Program-made: the position numbers and the translations under genes
Notes under the pieces: model-generated
The model's database searches: none
Told to the model about the DNA's origin: nothing
Seen by the model: the letters and a program-made list of their open reading frames with translations, nothing else
Source: Parabacteroides sp.
GTDB lineage: Bacteria; Bacteroidota; Bacteroidia; Bacteroidales; Tannerellaceae
DNA length: 64,000 bases
Assembly: GCA_017937385.1 (NCBI GenBank)
Contig: JAGBDR010000004.1
Coordinates: 1-64,000, forward strand
Reading direction: 5' to 3'
Shown: piece after piece, positions 9,222 to 17,979 of the stretch
How the letters are laid out: each line of letters opens with the position of its first letter
How positions within the stretch are numbered: the first letter of the stretch is position 1

Positions 9222-11096
9222 ATGAATATCATGAAGACTCGTGTATTTTTGTCATTATTATTTTTGTTGAGTTTGGGAACCGTTCGGGCCGCCGACCTCT
9301 TAGTCGAAGCCGAAAGTTTCAGTAACAAGGGAGGCTGGAAGGTGGACCAGCAGTTTATGGATTTGATGGGGTCTCCTTATCTTTTGGCGCATGGGATGGG
9401 GGTTCCTGTCGAGGATGCCTCTACTGAGGTGACGTTTCCTGAAAAGGGAGAGTATTATGTGTATGTCCGTACCTATAACTGGACTTCCCCGTGGAAGAAA
9501 GGCGAGGGGCCCGGCAAGTTCACCTTGTCGGTCGGCGGGAAAAAGATGACCTCCCCGCTGGGCGCTGAAGGTACAGCCTGGATGTGGCAGGTGGCCGGCA
9601 AGGTGTCGGTCAAGGACCGGAAGACGGTCATCAAGCTGCATGACCTGACCGGTTTTGACGGCCGTTGTGATGCAATCTACTTTACGACGGAGGAGGGGCA
9701 AATGCCTCCTTCGGAGTTGAAAGAGCTGGAGGCGTTCCGTCGTAAGGCATTGGGCTTGCCGGATGAAGCACCGGTTGCCGGCCAATATGATTTGGTTGTT
9801 GTAGGTGCCGGAATAGCCGGTATGAGTGCGGCGGTGTCGGCTGCTCGTCTGGGTTGCAAGGTCGCTTTGATCAATGACCGTCCTGTGGTAGGCGGGAACA
9901 ACAGTTCGGAGATCCGCGTCCATTTGGGAGGCCGTATCGAAGAGGGTACTTATAAGGAACTGGGCGGTCTGCAGAAAGAGTTCGGTCCGGAGAAGGGCGG
10001 AAATGCGCAGCCTGCCGAATATTACGAAGACCAAAAGAAGTTGGATTGGCTGGCAGAAGAAAAGAATGTGTCCCTATTTCTGAACTATCGGGCCATTGGT
10101 GTGACGAAGGAGGGCGATAAGATCACCTCGGTTGTTGTCAAACATATCGAAAGCGGCAAGGAACTGAAGTTTGAGGCGCCCCTGTTTTCGGATTGTACGG
10201 GAGACGGAACGATCGGTTACCTGGCAGGTGCCGACTACCGTATGGGGCGTGAAGGCCGTGAGGAGTATGGCGAGAGCATCGCTCCGGAGAAAGCGGACAA
10301 GCTGACGATGGGTTCTTCCGTCCAGTGGTATTCGGTGGATAACAAGAAATGGAGCCCGTTCCCGGAATTCAGCTATGGAGTGGAGTTCAACGAGCAGAAT
10401 TGCGAAAAGGTGATGATGGGTGAATGGACCTGGGAAACGGGTATGAACTTCGACCAGATCAAGGACTTCGAACGGATCCGTGACTATGGAATGCTGGTGG
10501 TCTATTCCAACTGGAGTTACCTGAAAAACCGGATGAAGGAAAACGGCCCGTACAAGAACCGGAAGTTGGGCTGGGTGGCATACGTGGCCGGCAAACGCGA
10601 ATCCCGCCGGCTGATGGGCGATTATATCCTGAAAGAGGACGACTTGACCAAGCACGTGTATCACGAGGATGCCTCTTTCGCCACGACCTGGAGCATCGAT
10701 TTGCATTGGCAGGACCCGAAAAACAGTGAACACTTTCCGGGCAATGAGTTCAAGGCCGTCACGAAGCATATCCTGATTTACCCGTATGCGGTACCGTATC
10801 GTTGCCTGTATTCGCGGAATGTGGACAACCTGTTCATGGCGGGCCGTAACATCAGTGTGACCCATGTGGCGTTGGGCACGGTCCGTGTGATGCGTACGAC
10901 AGGCATGATGGGAGAGGTGGTCGGCATGGCCGCTTCCTTGTGTAAGAAGTATGGGGTGACACCCCGTGGCGTTTACCGTTCGCATTTGGACGATCTGAAG
11001 GCGTTGATGCAGGCGGGTGTGAACAAGAAAGGATTGCCGAACAACCAGCGTTACAATGAAGGGGGGATGTTGAAAGACAAACCGGTTGTCCAATAA
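9222..11096 (+). CDS. Exported FAD-dependent oxidoreductase with N-terminal beta-sandwich domain
   Basis: 624-residue protein of the FAD_oxidored type (PF12831-like). A Sec signal peptide (about residues 1-23, ending VRAAD) is followed by a domain of about 150 residues with AESF and GWK motifs, resembling carbohydrate-binding or xanthan-lyase-like beta-sandwich modules. The FAD-binding Rossmann fold starts with VVVGAGIAGMSAA near residue 192 and continues with the GGNNSSEIRV segment typical of this family; a second FAD motif near the end reads NLFMAGRNIS. ATG 9222 lies 24 bases after the preceding stop and is preferred over a TTG upstream. The family is common in Bacteroidetes glycan loci, but its substrate is generally not known. 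Export of a flavoprotein through Sec is unusual. Confidence 0.85.
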   Translation: MNIMKTRVFLSLLFLLSLGTVRAADLLVEAESFSNKGGWKVDQQFMDLMGSPYLLAHGMGVPVEDASTEVTFPEKGEYYVYVRTYNWTSPWKKGEGPGKFTLSVGGKKMTSPLGAEGTAWMWQVAGKVSVKDRKTVIKLHDLTGFDGRCDAIYFTTEEGQMPPSELKELEAFRRKALGLPDEAPVAGQYDLVVVGAGIAGMSAAVSAARLGCKVALINDRPVVGGNNSSEIRVHLGGRIEEGTYKELGGLQKEFGPEKGGNAQPAEYYEDQKKLDWLAEEKNVSLFLNYRAIGVTKEGDKITSVVVKHIESGKELKFEAPLFSDCTGDGTIGYLAGADYRMGREGREEYGESIAPEKADKLTMGSSVQWYSVDNKKWSPFPEFSYGVEFNEQNCEKVMMGEWTWETGMNFDQIKDFERIRDYGMLVVYSNWSYLKNRMKENGPYKNRKLGWVAYVAGKRESRRLMGDYILKEDDLTKHVYHEDASFATTWSIDLHWQDPKNSEHFPGNEFKAVTKHILIYPYAVPYRCLYSRNVDNLFMAGRNISVTHVALGTVRVMRTTGMMGEVVGMAASLCKKYGVTPRGVYRSHLDDLKALMQAGVNKKGLPNNQRYNEGGMLKDKPVVQ

Positions 11097-11123
11097 TATC
11101 CCTGTAATCATGCAGATCTGAGA

Positions 11124-12587
11124 ATGATGAAACATAGATCTCTTTACTTATACCTGTTCTTTTTTTCTTTGCTGTGCAGCTCTGTGGCTGTCACCGGACA
11201 AGAGAAAAAGCAGGAGCGGTTTACCGTGATGGGATTAGGCGATTCCATCACGGAAGGGGCGGATTTCTTCACGTGCTATCTGTATCCGCTTTGGGAGAAA
11301 TTGTTTACGGCCGGGTATCAGTTTGATTTTATCGGTCCCCGTGAGAGCAAATGCCGGATCGGAACGCTCAACCATTGTGGTTTTAGCGGCAAGAATGTTG
11401 AGTTTTTAGAGTCGAAGATCGACAGTCTCTACCGGCTTTATCCGGCAGATATCGTGTTGCTCCACGCCGGTCACAACCATTTTGCAGAAGAGAGACCTGT
11501 TTCCGGAATGATCGCTTCCTACAAGTCTATTATCAATAAAATACAGGCGATCAACCCGGATGTCCGTATTTTGATTGCCCAGGTAATCCCCAGCGGCAAA
11601 CTGCCGAAATATTCGTATATCCCGGAATTGAACGAGAAGATAGCGGAGATGGTTGTCGAATTGAACTCCGGTAGGGTCTTTCTGGTCGATCAGGCGCAAG
11701 GCTTTAACTGGCAAGACTATACGGTACACGATAAAGTGCATCCGAATAAAGCAGGAGGGGAGAAGATGGCCTCTGTCTGGTTTGAGGCTTTGAAGAAGGT
11801 GCTGGCGCCTTCAGAGATGGCGTTCTCTCCCGAAATTGTCCGCTACAAGACGTTGGAGAATGGGGATTCCCTGGTACTTCACATCTTCAAACCTCAGAAT
11901 ATGCAGGCAGGGGAAAAAAGACCGGCTATTGTTTATTTCTTCGGAGGAGGCTGGCAGTTGGGAACCCCGATCCAGTTTTATCGTGAATGTGCTTATTATG
12001 CTTCGAAGGGAATGATAGCCGTGTCGGTTGATTACCGGATCGGGTATCTGCATCATTCTACTCCGTTTGAGAGTCTTGAGGATGCCCGCGACGCGATAGG
12101 CTGGTTACGTAGCCATGCGGCAGGCTATCAGCTTGACCCGGACCGGATTGTCGTAGCCGGTGGTTCGGCCGGTGGCCACTTGGCTGCCGCGCTCGGAACG
12201 GTCGGGAACGATGAGGGGGCTTCGGCCGGTTACAGGCCGAATCTCTCCGTGCTGTATTATCCGGTAGTGGATATGGTTTCGCGGGGTTTGGGTTTTCCGG
12301 AAGTTCAGCGGGATTTTGAAAAGATCTCACCGATCCATCATGTGTCGGAAACGACTCCGCCCACTTTGATACTGCTTGGCACGAAAGATCCGATCGTATC
12401 GGTCGAAACGATCGAAGCCTATCGGGATAAACTGCTGAAAAAAGGAGTGGATTGCGAACTCCACCTTTTTGAAGGAGCCGGCCATCCGATCTTTCTATAC
12501 AGGAAACCGCTTACGGAAGAGTTTTATAAGGTCCGGGAGCTTACGGATGATTTTCTGAAAAGGCAAGGGATTCCCCTGATTTTCTGA
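11124..12587 (+). CDS. Two-domain esterase: SGNH hydrolase fused to alpha/beta-hydrolase
   Basis: 487 residues with an N-terminal signal peptide. The first half is an SGNH/GDSL-type esterase: block I GLGDSITEG near residue 38 with the nucleophile Ser, block III AGHNHF near 113, and block V DKVHPNKAGG near 201 with the catalytic His. The second half is an alpha/beta-hydrolase of the carbohydrate-acetylesterase/BD-FAE type: oxyanion GGGW near 274, GGSAGG nucleophile elbow near 346, an acid in GTKDPIV near 419 and the His in GAGHPIF near 451. Both catalytic sets look complete, so the protein probably removes two kinds of ester groups, or acetyl groups in two positions, from the same glycan. It is the last gene of the first half of the locus. 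Confidence 0.9.
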   Translation: MMKHRSLYLYLFFFSLLCSSVAVTGQEKKQERFTVMGLGDSITEGADFFTCYLYPLWEKLFTAGYQFDFIGPRESKCRIGTLNHCGFSGKNVEFLESKIDSLYRLYPADIVLLHAGHNHFAEERPVSGMIASYKSIINKIQAINPDVRILIAQVIPSGKLPKYSYIPELNEKIAEMVVELNSGRVFLVDQAQGFNWQDYTVHDKVHPNKAGGEKMASVWFEALKKVLAPSEMAFSPEIVRYKTLENGDSLVLHIFKPQNMQAGEKRPAIVYFFGGGWQLGTPIQFYRECAYYASKGMIAVSVDYRIGYLHHSTPFESLEDARDAIGWLRSHAAGYQLDPDRIVVAGGSAGGHLAAALGTVGNDEGASAGYRPNLSVLYYPVVDMVSRGLGFPEVQRDFEKISPIHHVSETTPPTLILLGTKDPIVSVETIEAYRDKLLKKGVDCELHLFEGAGHPIFLYRKPLTEEFYKVRELTDDFLKRQGIPLIF

Positions 12588-12604
12588 TTGGATCGCGGCA
12601 TTTA

Positions 12605-12692
12605 TTACAATGCCTATCGTAAGGTGCTTAGGATGGGCATTGTCAGCTTGTTTGAATGGGCATTGTAACGACCTTACAATGCCCATTCTTAA
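12605..12692. repeat. Dispersed inverted-repeat element, copy A
   Basis: Several copies of the word ACAATGCC/GGGCATTGT in both orientations. The clearest hairpin has arms GAATGGGCATTGTAA (12653-12667) and TTACAATGCCCATTC (12673-12687) with a 5-base loop. A clearly related copy of the whole 88-base block lies at 52031-52117. It sits between convergent genes (esterase and sigma factor) and may act as a bidirectional terminator or be a REP/MITE-like element. Confidence 0.8.
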
Positions 12693-12719
12693 TTTCCGTC
12701 AACAGGGAAATGATTACAA

Positions 12720-13307
12720 TTACGGAATGCAGTTGAAAAATAGCAGGATCGGAAGATAATCCTTCAATTCTTTTTTCAGGATGTCGAGCGCTTTGTTCCG
12801 ATAACGCTCTACTGTACGGACGGAAACTCCCATTGTCTCTGCTATTTCTTCCATGCTTTTTTCCTCCAGCCGGCTCATTTCGAAAGCCATCCGATATTCC
12901 GGAGGCAGTTTGGCCAAAGTCTGTTCTAACAACGTTTCCAGTTCGTTCAGCATATACAGGTCTTCTTCTCCGTTTGAATAGATCGGGGGATTGTCGATGA
13001 TCTTTTTCTGATAGTCCTGTATGTAGCCTTGTTTTCTCAGATAGTTCAAGCTTATGTTTTTCACACAGGTAACCAGATAGTTCCGGGCGGAAATATGAGT
13101 AGATATAGACTTCCTCTTGTCCCAAATGTTGAAGAAAACATCTTGTACGATATCTTCCCGTACGTCCCGGTCTTCTACGTAGCGTTTGGCAAACAGGCAA
13201 AGGGCTGCATAATAATGTTCAAATAAAGAACGATATGCAGCTTCGTCATCGTTTACGGAAATGTTCCATAGGAGATGATCTATATCGGGCATATTGGTGT
13301 TTTTCAT
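12720..13307 (-). CDS. ECF-type RNA polymerase sigma-70 factor
   Basis: 195-residue extracytoplasmic-function sigma factor. Region 2 (about 20-90) contains AAYRSLFEHYYAALCLFAKRY and the VQDVFFNIWDKR element that contacts core polymerase and the -10 box. Region 4 (about 130-185) has LPPEYRMAFEMSRLEEKSMEEIAETMGVSVRTVERY, the helix-turn-helix for the -35 box. It is transcribed away from the FecR anti-sigma gene at 13450, a frequent sigma/anti-sigma arrangement in Bacteroidetes, and probably drives the susC/susD pair at 14569. A TACATTTG -7-type box on its strand precedes the ATG. Confidence 0.92.
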   Translation of the reverse strand: MKNTNMPDIDHLLWNISVNDDEAAYRSLFEHYYAALCLFAKRYVEDRDVREDIVQDVFFNIWDKRKSISTHISARNYLVTCVKNISLNYLRKQGYIQDYQKKIIDNPPIYSNGEEDLYMLNELETLLEQTLAKLPPEYRMAFEMSRLEEKSMEEIAETMGVSVRTVERYRNKALDILKKELKDYLPILLFFNCIP

Positions 13308-13343
13308 TTTAAGTAGAAGTATTTATATCTCTTCTGGTGGTGA

Positions 13344-13351
13344 CAAATGTA
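13344..13351 (-). promoter_or_regulatory. -7 box (TACATTTG) of the sigma factor promoter
   Basis: On the minus strand the sequence reads TACATTTG, a match to the Bacteroidetes TAnnTTTG consensus, about 37 bases before the sigma gene ATG. No convincing -33 TTTG was found at the usual spacing. Confidence 0.5.
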
Positions 13352-13449
13352 GCGAATTATAGGCGATATAAAAATTTTTCAAGAAAAAAGATGAAAAGTC
13401 TGTCGGGTTTCTCCGCTCTGTGTGTCTATTCGTAAAAGAGAATTGAAAG

Positions 13450-14391
13450 ATGACGGAACATATAGGACATACAGATGATATAGCAAAAACGATTCGAATA
13501 GCGAAAGCGATCGAGCGCGATATACAGGAATATAAGTCTTTCGATGTACAGGCAGCCTATTGGAAAAGCAAGAAGAGGCTGGATGCCGAACGAAGAAAGT
13601 CTACCGTTATTTTCTATTTATTGCGGATTGCTGCCATTTTGTTATTGCCTTTAATCATATCGACGGGAGTCTTATCCTATTTATATACGCAACAGTTGAA
13701 ACAGGTTGAGCCCGTTTCCTATCTGGAAGCATTCTCTGCCCCTGGAATTGTGACTCAGGTCTTGTTGCCGGATAGTTCGAAGGTTTGGTTGAATGCGGGA
13801 AGTTCGCTTCGCTATCCATCCCGTTTTGCAGAAAAGGAACGGAATGTCCAATTGAGCGGAGAAGGTTATTTTGAGGTACAGTCGGATCTGGAACACCCTT
13901 TTTATGTCTCGTTGGAGAACGGAATAAAAGTCAAGGCACATGGGACCAAATTCAATATCAGTTCTTATCAAGAGGACCGGGTTATGGAAACGACTTTGGA
14001 AACGGGATTGGTCGATATTATGTCCGCTTCCCATACGGTTCAGCTGAAACCGAACGAACAGGCTTGCTATGATAAGGATGAGGGACATTTTACCACCCGT
14101 GTTGTCAATATAGAAGAGAAAACGGCTTGGAAAGATGGCCGGTTGGTTTTTCGTAATGCGACCCTTGAAGAAGTTCTAAAGAAATTATCCAGGAGATACA
14201 ACATCGATATCGTGTTACATCGGCAAAGCCGGAAAGACTATAAGTTCAGAGCTACTTTCTCATCGGAAAATATCACGCAGATATTGGATTACCTGCGTAT
14301 GGCAGCTCCGATCAGTTGGTCGTTCGCCGATATGAAACAACAGCAGGATTATACCTATCCGCGCCAACGGATAGAAGTTTGGTTGAAATAG
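13450..14391 (+). CDS. FecR family anti-sigma factor
   Basis: 313 residues. A cytoplasmic N-terminal region (about 1-55) is followed by a single membrane segment near 57-78 (FYLLRIAAILLLPLIISTG), the periplasmic FecR domain (about 90-200, VLLPDSSKVWLNAGSSLRYPSRF) and a C-terminal DUF4974 domain (LVFRNATLEEVLKKLSRRYNIDI). It is expected to hold the divergent ECF sigma factor until the N-terminal domain of the SusC at 14569 signals glycan binding. That transporter has the N-terminal STN signalling extension needed for this. The gene is 178 bases upstream of that susC. Confidence 0.92.
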   Translation: MTEHIGHTDDIAKTIRIAKAIERDIQEYKSFDVQAAYWKSKKRLDAERRKSTVIFYLLRIAAILLLPLIISTGVLSYLYTQQLKQVEPVSYLEAFSAPGIVTQVLLPDSSKVWLNAGSSLRYPSRFAEKERNVQLSGEGYFEVQSDLEHPFYVSLENGIKVKAHGTKFNISSYQEDRVMETTLETGLVDIMSASHTVQLKPNEQACYDKDEGHFTTRVVNIEEKTAWKDGRLVFRNATLEEVLKKLSRRYNIDIVLHRQSRKDYKFRATFSSENITQILDYLRMAAPISWSFADMKQQQDYTYPRQRIEVWLK

Positions 14392-14470
14392 AAATAGGTT
14401 GAATTTTGAAAGATAAAGGAAAGGAGGAACAATTATGATATAAAAACGTAAATCAATATCAAGAAAAACA

Positions 14471-14502
14471 AGGCAAGTATAAGCGCCAACTCATACTTGC
14501 CT
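14471..14502 (+). promoter_or_regulatory. Stem-loop in the second susC leader
   Basis: AGGCAAGTAT and ATACTTGCCT form a perfect 10-bp stem with a 12-base loop, 67 bases before the susC ATG. There is no T run after it, so it is more likely a leader RNA structure than a terminator. Confidence 0.5.
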
Positions 14503-14568
14503 AAAGAGAAATAATCAATTTAAGTACGACGCCAATCGTACAAACGTTTTAAATCCAATTACAAAGTT

Positions 14569-17500
14569 ATGAATTTTTCAAGATCAGTAAGGGGGAAGAC
14601 CCTATATTATTTACTTAAATTAATGCATATTATGAGAGTAAGTTTATTTTTACTATTCATTGTGATTGCTCAGTTGCATGCCGAGAATTTGTATTCGCAA
14701 GGCAGGGTCATCAATTTGTCACTCCGGAATGTGACGGTCGAACAGGTCCTGGATCGGATTGAGAAGGATACGGAATTCTCGTTTTTGTTTACCGATAAAT
14801 CGGTTGACACGGACCGGATCGTCAATCTGGATATCCGCTCGAAAAGCATTAACGAAGTATTAATGGTTTTGTTTGATGGGACGGATGTAAATTACCGTGT
14901 TGTGGACCGGCAAGTTATTTTATCCAAGAAAGAACTTGATGGTATAAGCCAGTCTAAACGGTTAACCGGTGTGATAAAAGACACGAATGGCGAACCCGTA
15001 ATTGGTGCTAATGTCGTGGAAAAAGGAACGAACAACGGGACGATATCGGATACAGATGGAACCTTTTCGCTCAATGTCGCATCGGATGCGACATTGGTCA
15101 TAACCTATATAGGTTATATCCCGCAGGAAATACAAGTAGACAATCGTAGTTCTCTCTCTATTGTTCTGGAAGAAGATTCGGAAATGCTGGATGAAGTGGT
15201 TGTTGTCGGGTATGGAACGATGAAGAAGAAAGATCTGACCGGTGCGGTCGGTTCCATCGGTGGAGATTTGGTGGCAGATAGAAAGACGATGCAGTTGTCT
15301 TCAGCATTGCAAGGTGCTGTTTCAGGTCTTATGGTGACTCGTGACAATGGATCTCCCGGAAGTTCTTCGTCTATGAAAATCAGAGGTGTCACGACGATTG
15401 GCGATAGCAATCCGTTAGTGATTGTGGATGGTGTTCCGGTCGATGGCATTGATATGATAAACCCCAAGGATGTTGAAAATATATCTGTATTGAAAGATGC
15501 TGCGTCTGCATCAATCTATGGTTCACGGGCTGCGGCAGGAGTCATACTGATCACAACGAAAAGGGCGAAAGAAAATCAGCTTTCATTGAATTATTCGTTT
15601 GAATATGGATTTGAAAAACCGACACAATTCCCGAAGTACGTAAGTCCTACACGATTTATGCAAATGGAAAATGAATTGCGTTGGAATGATGCCGGTAATG
15701 GAACCAACGAATATCCTGTTTATTCCAAGGATCTGATTGATAACTACTATGAACTGCATGCACAGGATCCGGACGCTTATCCGATCACGGACTGGGTGGA
15801 TCTGGTATTGAAAAACACGGCTCCTCGTCAAAGTCATGTATTTAATGTGACCGGAGGCACGAAGGCGGTTAAAACAAAGGCCTCTTTTGGTTATGACAAA
15901 ACGGATGGTTTGTATGCGAATCGTTATAATGAGCGTTTCACATTCCGGGTAAATAATGATTTTACAATCAACAAATACATGAATGCCTCTTTGGATTTCA
16001 ACTTCAGGAGGGCTAAGTCGAAAAAGCCCATTGAAGATCCGTTCAATTCTGCTGATGCAATCAGCGTGATACCCTCTATTTTTGCCGGATTATGGAGTGA
16101 TGGCCGTTATGGAGCTGCCCGGACTGGAGGAAATATTTATGCCATGATTAAAGAGGGCGGATCTTCTGAATGGTGGTCAAATCAACTGGGAGGTAAAGCG
16201 TCCATTGATGTTACTCCGTTTGATGGCTTTAAGGTGTCTGCTGTATTTTCGCCGACTTTCAATTTCGACAAAGGAAAGACGTTTAGAAAATCAATCAAAT
16301 ATTACGATGCCAAAGATCCGACGTTGGCTTTAGGATATATTGTCCGTTATAATACCACAAATCTGAGTGAGACACGTAATGACTCCTATCGTTTGTTGGG
16401 ACAGTTGATTGCCTCTTATGAGAAATCATTCGGCAGGCATAATTTGAATTTGATGGCCGGTTATGAAGTATTCTATTCCTTTACGGAAGGACTGACGGCA
16501 GGTAGGGACAATTATATATTGAACTCCTATCCCTATTTGAATTTGGGGCCGCTTGATTATCGTAATAATACGGGGAATGCTTATGAAAATGGCTATCAGT
16601 CTTGGTTTGGACGTGCCATGTATAATTATGCAGACCGGTATTTGCTTCAGTTCAATGTTCGTCGTGACGGTTCGTCCCGTTTCCATCCGGATTATCGCTG
16701 GGGTACTTTCCCTTCCGTTTCGGCAGGTTGGGTTGCCAGTGAAGAATCGTTTATGAAAGAAGCGAATATCGATTGGCTTTCGTTTTTGAAATTGCGTGCA
16801 TCTTGGGGTACGTTGGGGAATGAGCGTATAACGGATAGTAACGGAAGCCCGATCTATTATCCGTATCAGGCGTCGATTGTGTTTAGCAATATTTTGTTTA
16901 ATCAGGGTGGTAATATTATTTCCTCCCAAGGTGCCGCTCAACGTAAATATGCCATCAAAGATATTTCTTGGGAAACTACGGAATCGATAGATGTCGGGTT
17001 GGATGCGAACTTCTTAAGTAATCGTTTGCGTTTTAGTGGCGATTATTTCTATAAGACGACAAAAGATATGCTGTTGGCGTTGGAGATTCCCAGCTATGTA
17101 GGATATAGCAATCCGGAAAAGAATACGGGGAAAATGTTTACGAAAGGATATGAATTGGAGGTCAGTTGGAACGATCGAATAGGAGATTGGTCTTATTCCG
17201 TTTCGGCCAACTTATCGGATTTTGTTTCTAAGATGGGTGACTTGGGGGGAACGGAGTTCCTGGGTGATCAAGTAAAGAAGAAAGACAGCCAGTTTAATGA
17301 GTGGTATGGTTATCTGTCAGATGGTATTTACCAGACGCAAGAGGATGTGGATAATTCTCCCAAACTGAACAGTAGTGTGAAACCAGGTGATGTGAAATAT
17401 AAGGATATAAGTGGACCGGACGGAGTGCCGGATGGAAAAATTTCGCCGGAATACGACCGGGTTTTGTTGGGAGGCTCTTTGCCTCGTTATATGTTTGGTG

Positions 17501-17967
17501 GCAATGTGCAGGTTGGCTATAAAGATTTCGACTTTTCATTCGCTTTCCAGGGTGTTGGCAGCCAGAATGTCCGTATGACAACCAGTATGATACAGCCTTT
17601 ACGTTCGAACTGGGGTAATGTACCTCGGATATTGGATGGCAACTATTGGAGCGTTTACAATACAGAGGCACAAAATCTGCAGGCCAAATATCCGCGTCTG
17701 ACAACGACGAATGCCGGTAGTAATTATGCGATGTCTGATTTCTGGTTGTTCAATGGCAGGTATGTCCGTTTAAAGAATGTAACATTAGGATATACGTTAC
17801 CCCATAGTTTGACCTCCAAAGCGAAGATCGATAGGATCAGATTGTATGTAAGTGCAAATGATTTGTTCTCGATCAGCAAGTTCCCTCAAGGTTGGGATCC
17901 GGAAACCGGTGCTACTGCTTATCCGATAACATCTTCTTATCTTTTGGGCGTTTCTGTTAATTTTTAA
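14569..17967 (+). CDS. SusC/RagA family TonB-linked outer-membrane protein
   Basis: 1,132-residue outer-membrane glycan transporter. In order: a signal segment (to about residue 45), an STN domain for signalling to FecR (about 50-115), a carboxypeptidase-regulatory-like domain (about 135-210), a TonB-box region (DEVVVVGYG near 215), the plug (about 220-340, with SVLKDAASASIYGSRAAAGVILITTKR) and a 22-strand barrel ending in LLGVSVNF with the C-terminal Phe typical of outer-membrane barrels. It pairs with the SusD 12 bases downstream. It is a close paralogue of the broken susC at 1378 and serves here as the intact reference. The codons for LNVASDATL form a perfect DNA palindrome at 15072-15096. 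Confidence 0.97.
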   Translation: MNFSRSVRGKTLYYLLKLMHIMRVSLFLLFIVIAQLHAENLYSQGRVINLSLRNVTVEQVLDRIEKDTEFSFLFTDKSVDTDRIVNLDIRSKSINEVLMVLFDGTDVNYRVVDRQVILSKKELDGISQSKRLTGVIKDTNGEPVIGANVVEKGTNNGTISDTDGTFSLNVASDATLVITYIGYIPQEIQVDNRSSLSIVLEEDSEMLDEVVVVGYGTMKKKDLTGAVGSIGGDLVADRKTMQLSSALQGAVSGLMVTRDNGSPGSSSSMKIRGVTTIGDSNPLVIVDGVPVDGIDMINPKDVENISVLKDAASASIYGSRAAAGVILITTKRAKENQLSLNYSFEYGFEKPTQFPKYVSPTRFMQMENELRWNDAGNGTNEYPVYSKDLIDNYYELHAQDPDAYPITDWVDLVLKNTAPRQSHVFNVTGGTKAVKTKASFGYDKTDGLYANRYNERFTFRVNNDFTINKYMNASLDFNFRRAKSKKPIEDPFNSADAISVIPSIFAGLWSDGRYGAARTGGNIYAMIKEGGSSEWWSNQLGGKASIDVTPFDGFKVSAVFSPTFNFDKGKTFRKSIKYYDAKDPTLALGYIVRYNTTNLSETRNDSYRLLGQLIASYEKSFGRHNLNLMAGYEVFYSFTEGLTAGRDNYILNSYPYLNLGPLDYRNNTGNAYENGYQSWFGRAMYNYADRYLLQFNVRRDGSSRFHPDYRWGTFPSVSAGWVASEESFMKEANIDWLSFLKLRASWGTLGNERITDSNGSPIYYPYQASIVFSNILFNQGGNIISSQGAAQRKYAIKDISWETTESIDVGLDANFLSNRLRFSGDYFYKTTKDMLLALEIPSYVGYSNPEKNTGKMFTKGYELEVSWNDRIGDWSYSVSANLSDFVSKMGDLGGTEFLGDQVKKKDSQFNEWYGYLSDGIYQTQEDVDNSPKLNSSVKPGDVKYKDISGPDGVPDGKISPEYDRVLLGGSLPRYMFGGNVQVGYKDFDFSFAFQGVGSQNVRMTTSMIQPLRSNWGNVPRILDGNYWSVYNTEAQNLQAKYPRLTTTNAGSNYAMSDFWLFNGRYVRLKNVTLGYTLPHSLTSKAKIDRIRLYVSANDLFSISKFPQGWDPETGATAYPITSSYLLGVSVNF
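15072..15096. repeat. 25-bp perfect palindrome inside susC
   Basis: CAATGTCGCATC (15072-15083) and GATGCGACATTG (15085-15096) are exact reverse complements around one base. They lie in the codons for NVASDATL. The other susC carries a palindrome in the same codons with different bases, where synonymous changes in one arm are matched in the other. Confidence 0.9.
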
Positions 17968-17979
17968 ATAATTGTCAAG

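Noticed and set aside
10074..11135. 353-residue minus-strand open frame opposite the FAD oxidoreductase
   Set aside because: His- and Arg-rich shadow of a well-supported gene; no start context or motif.
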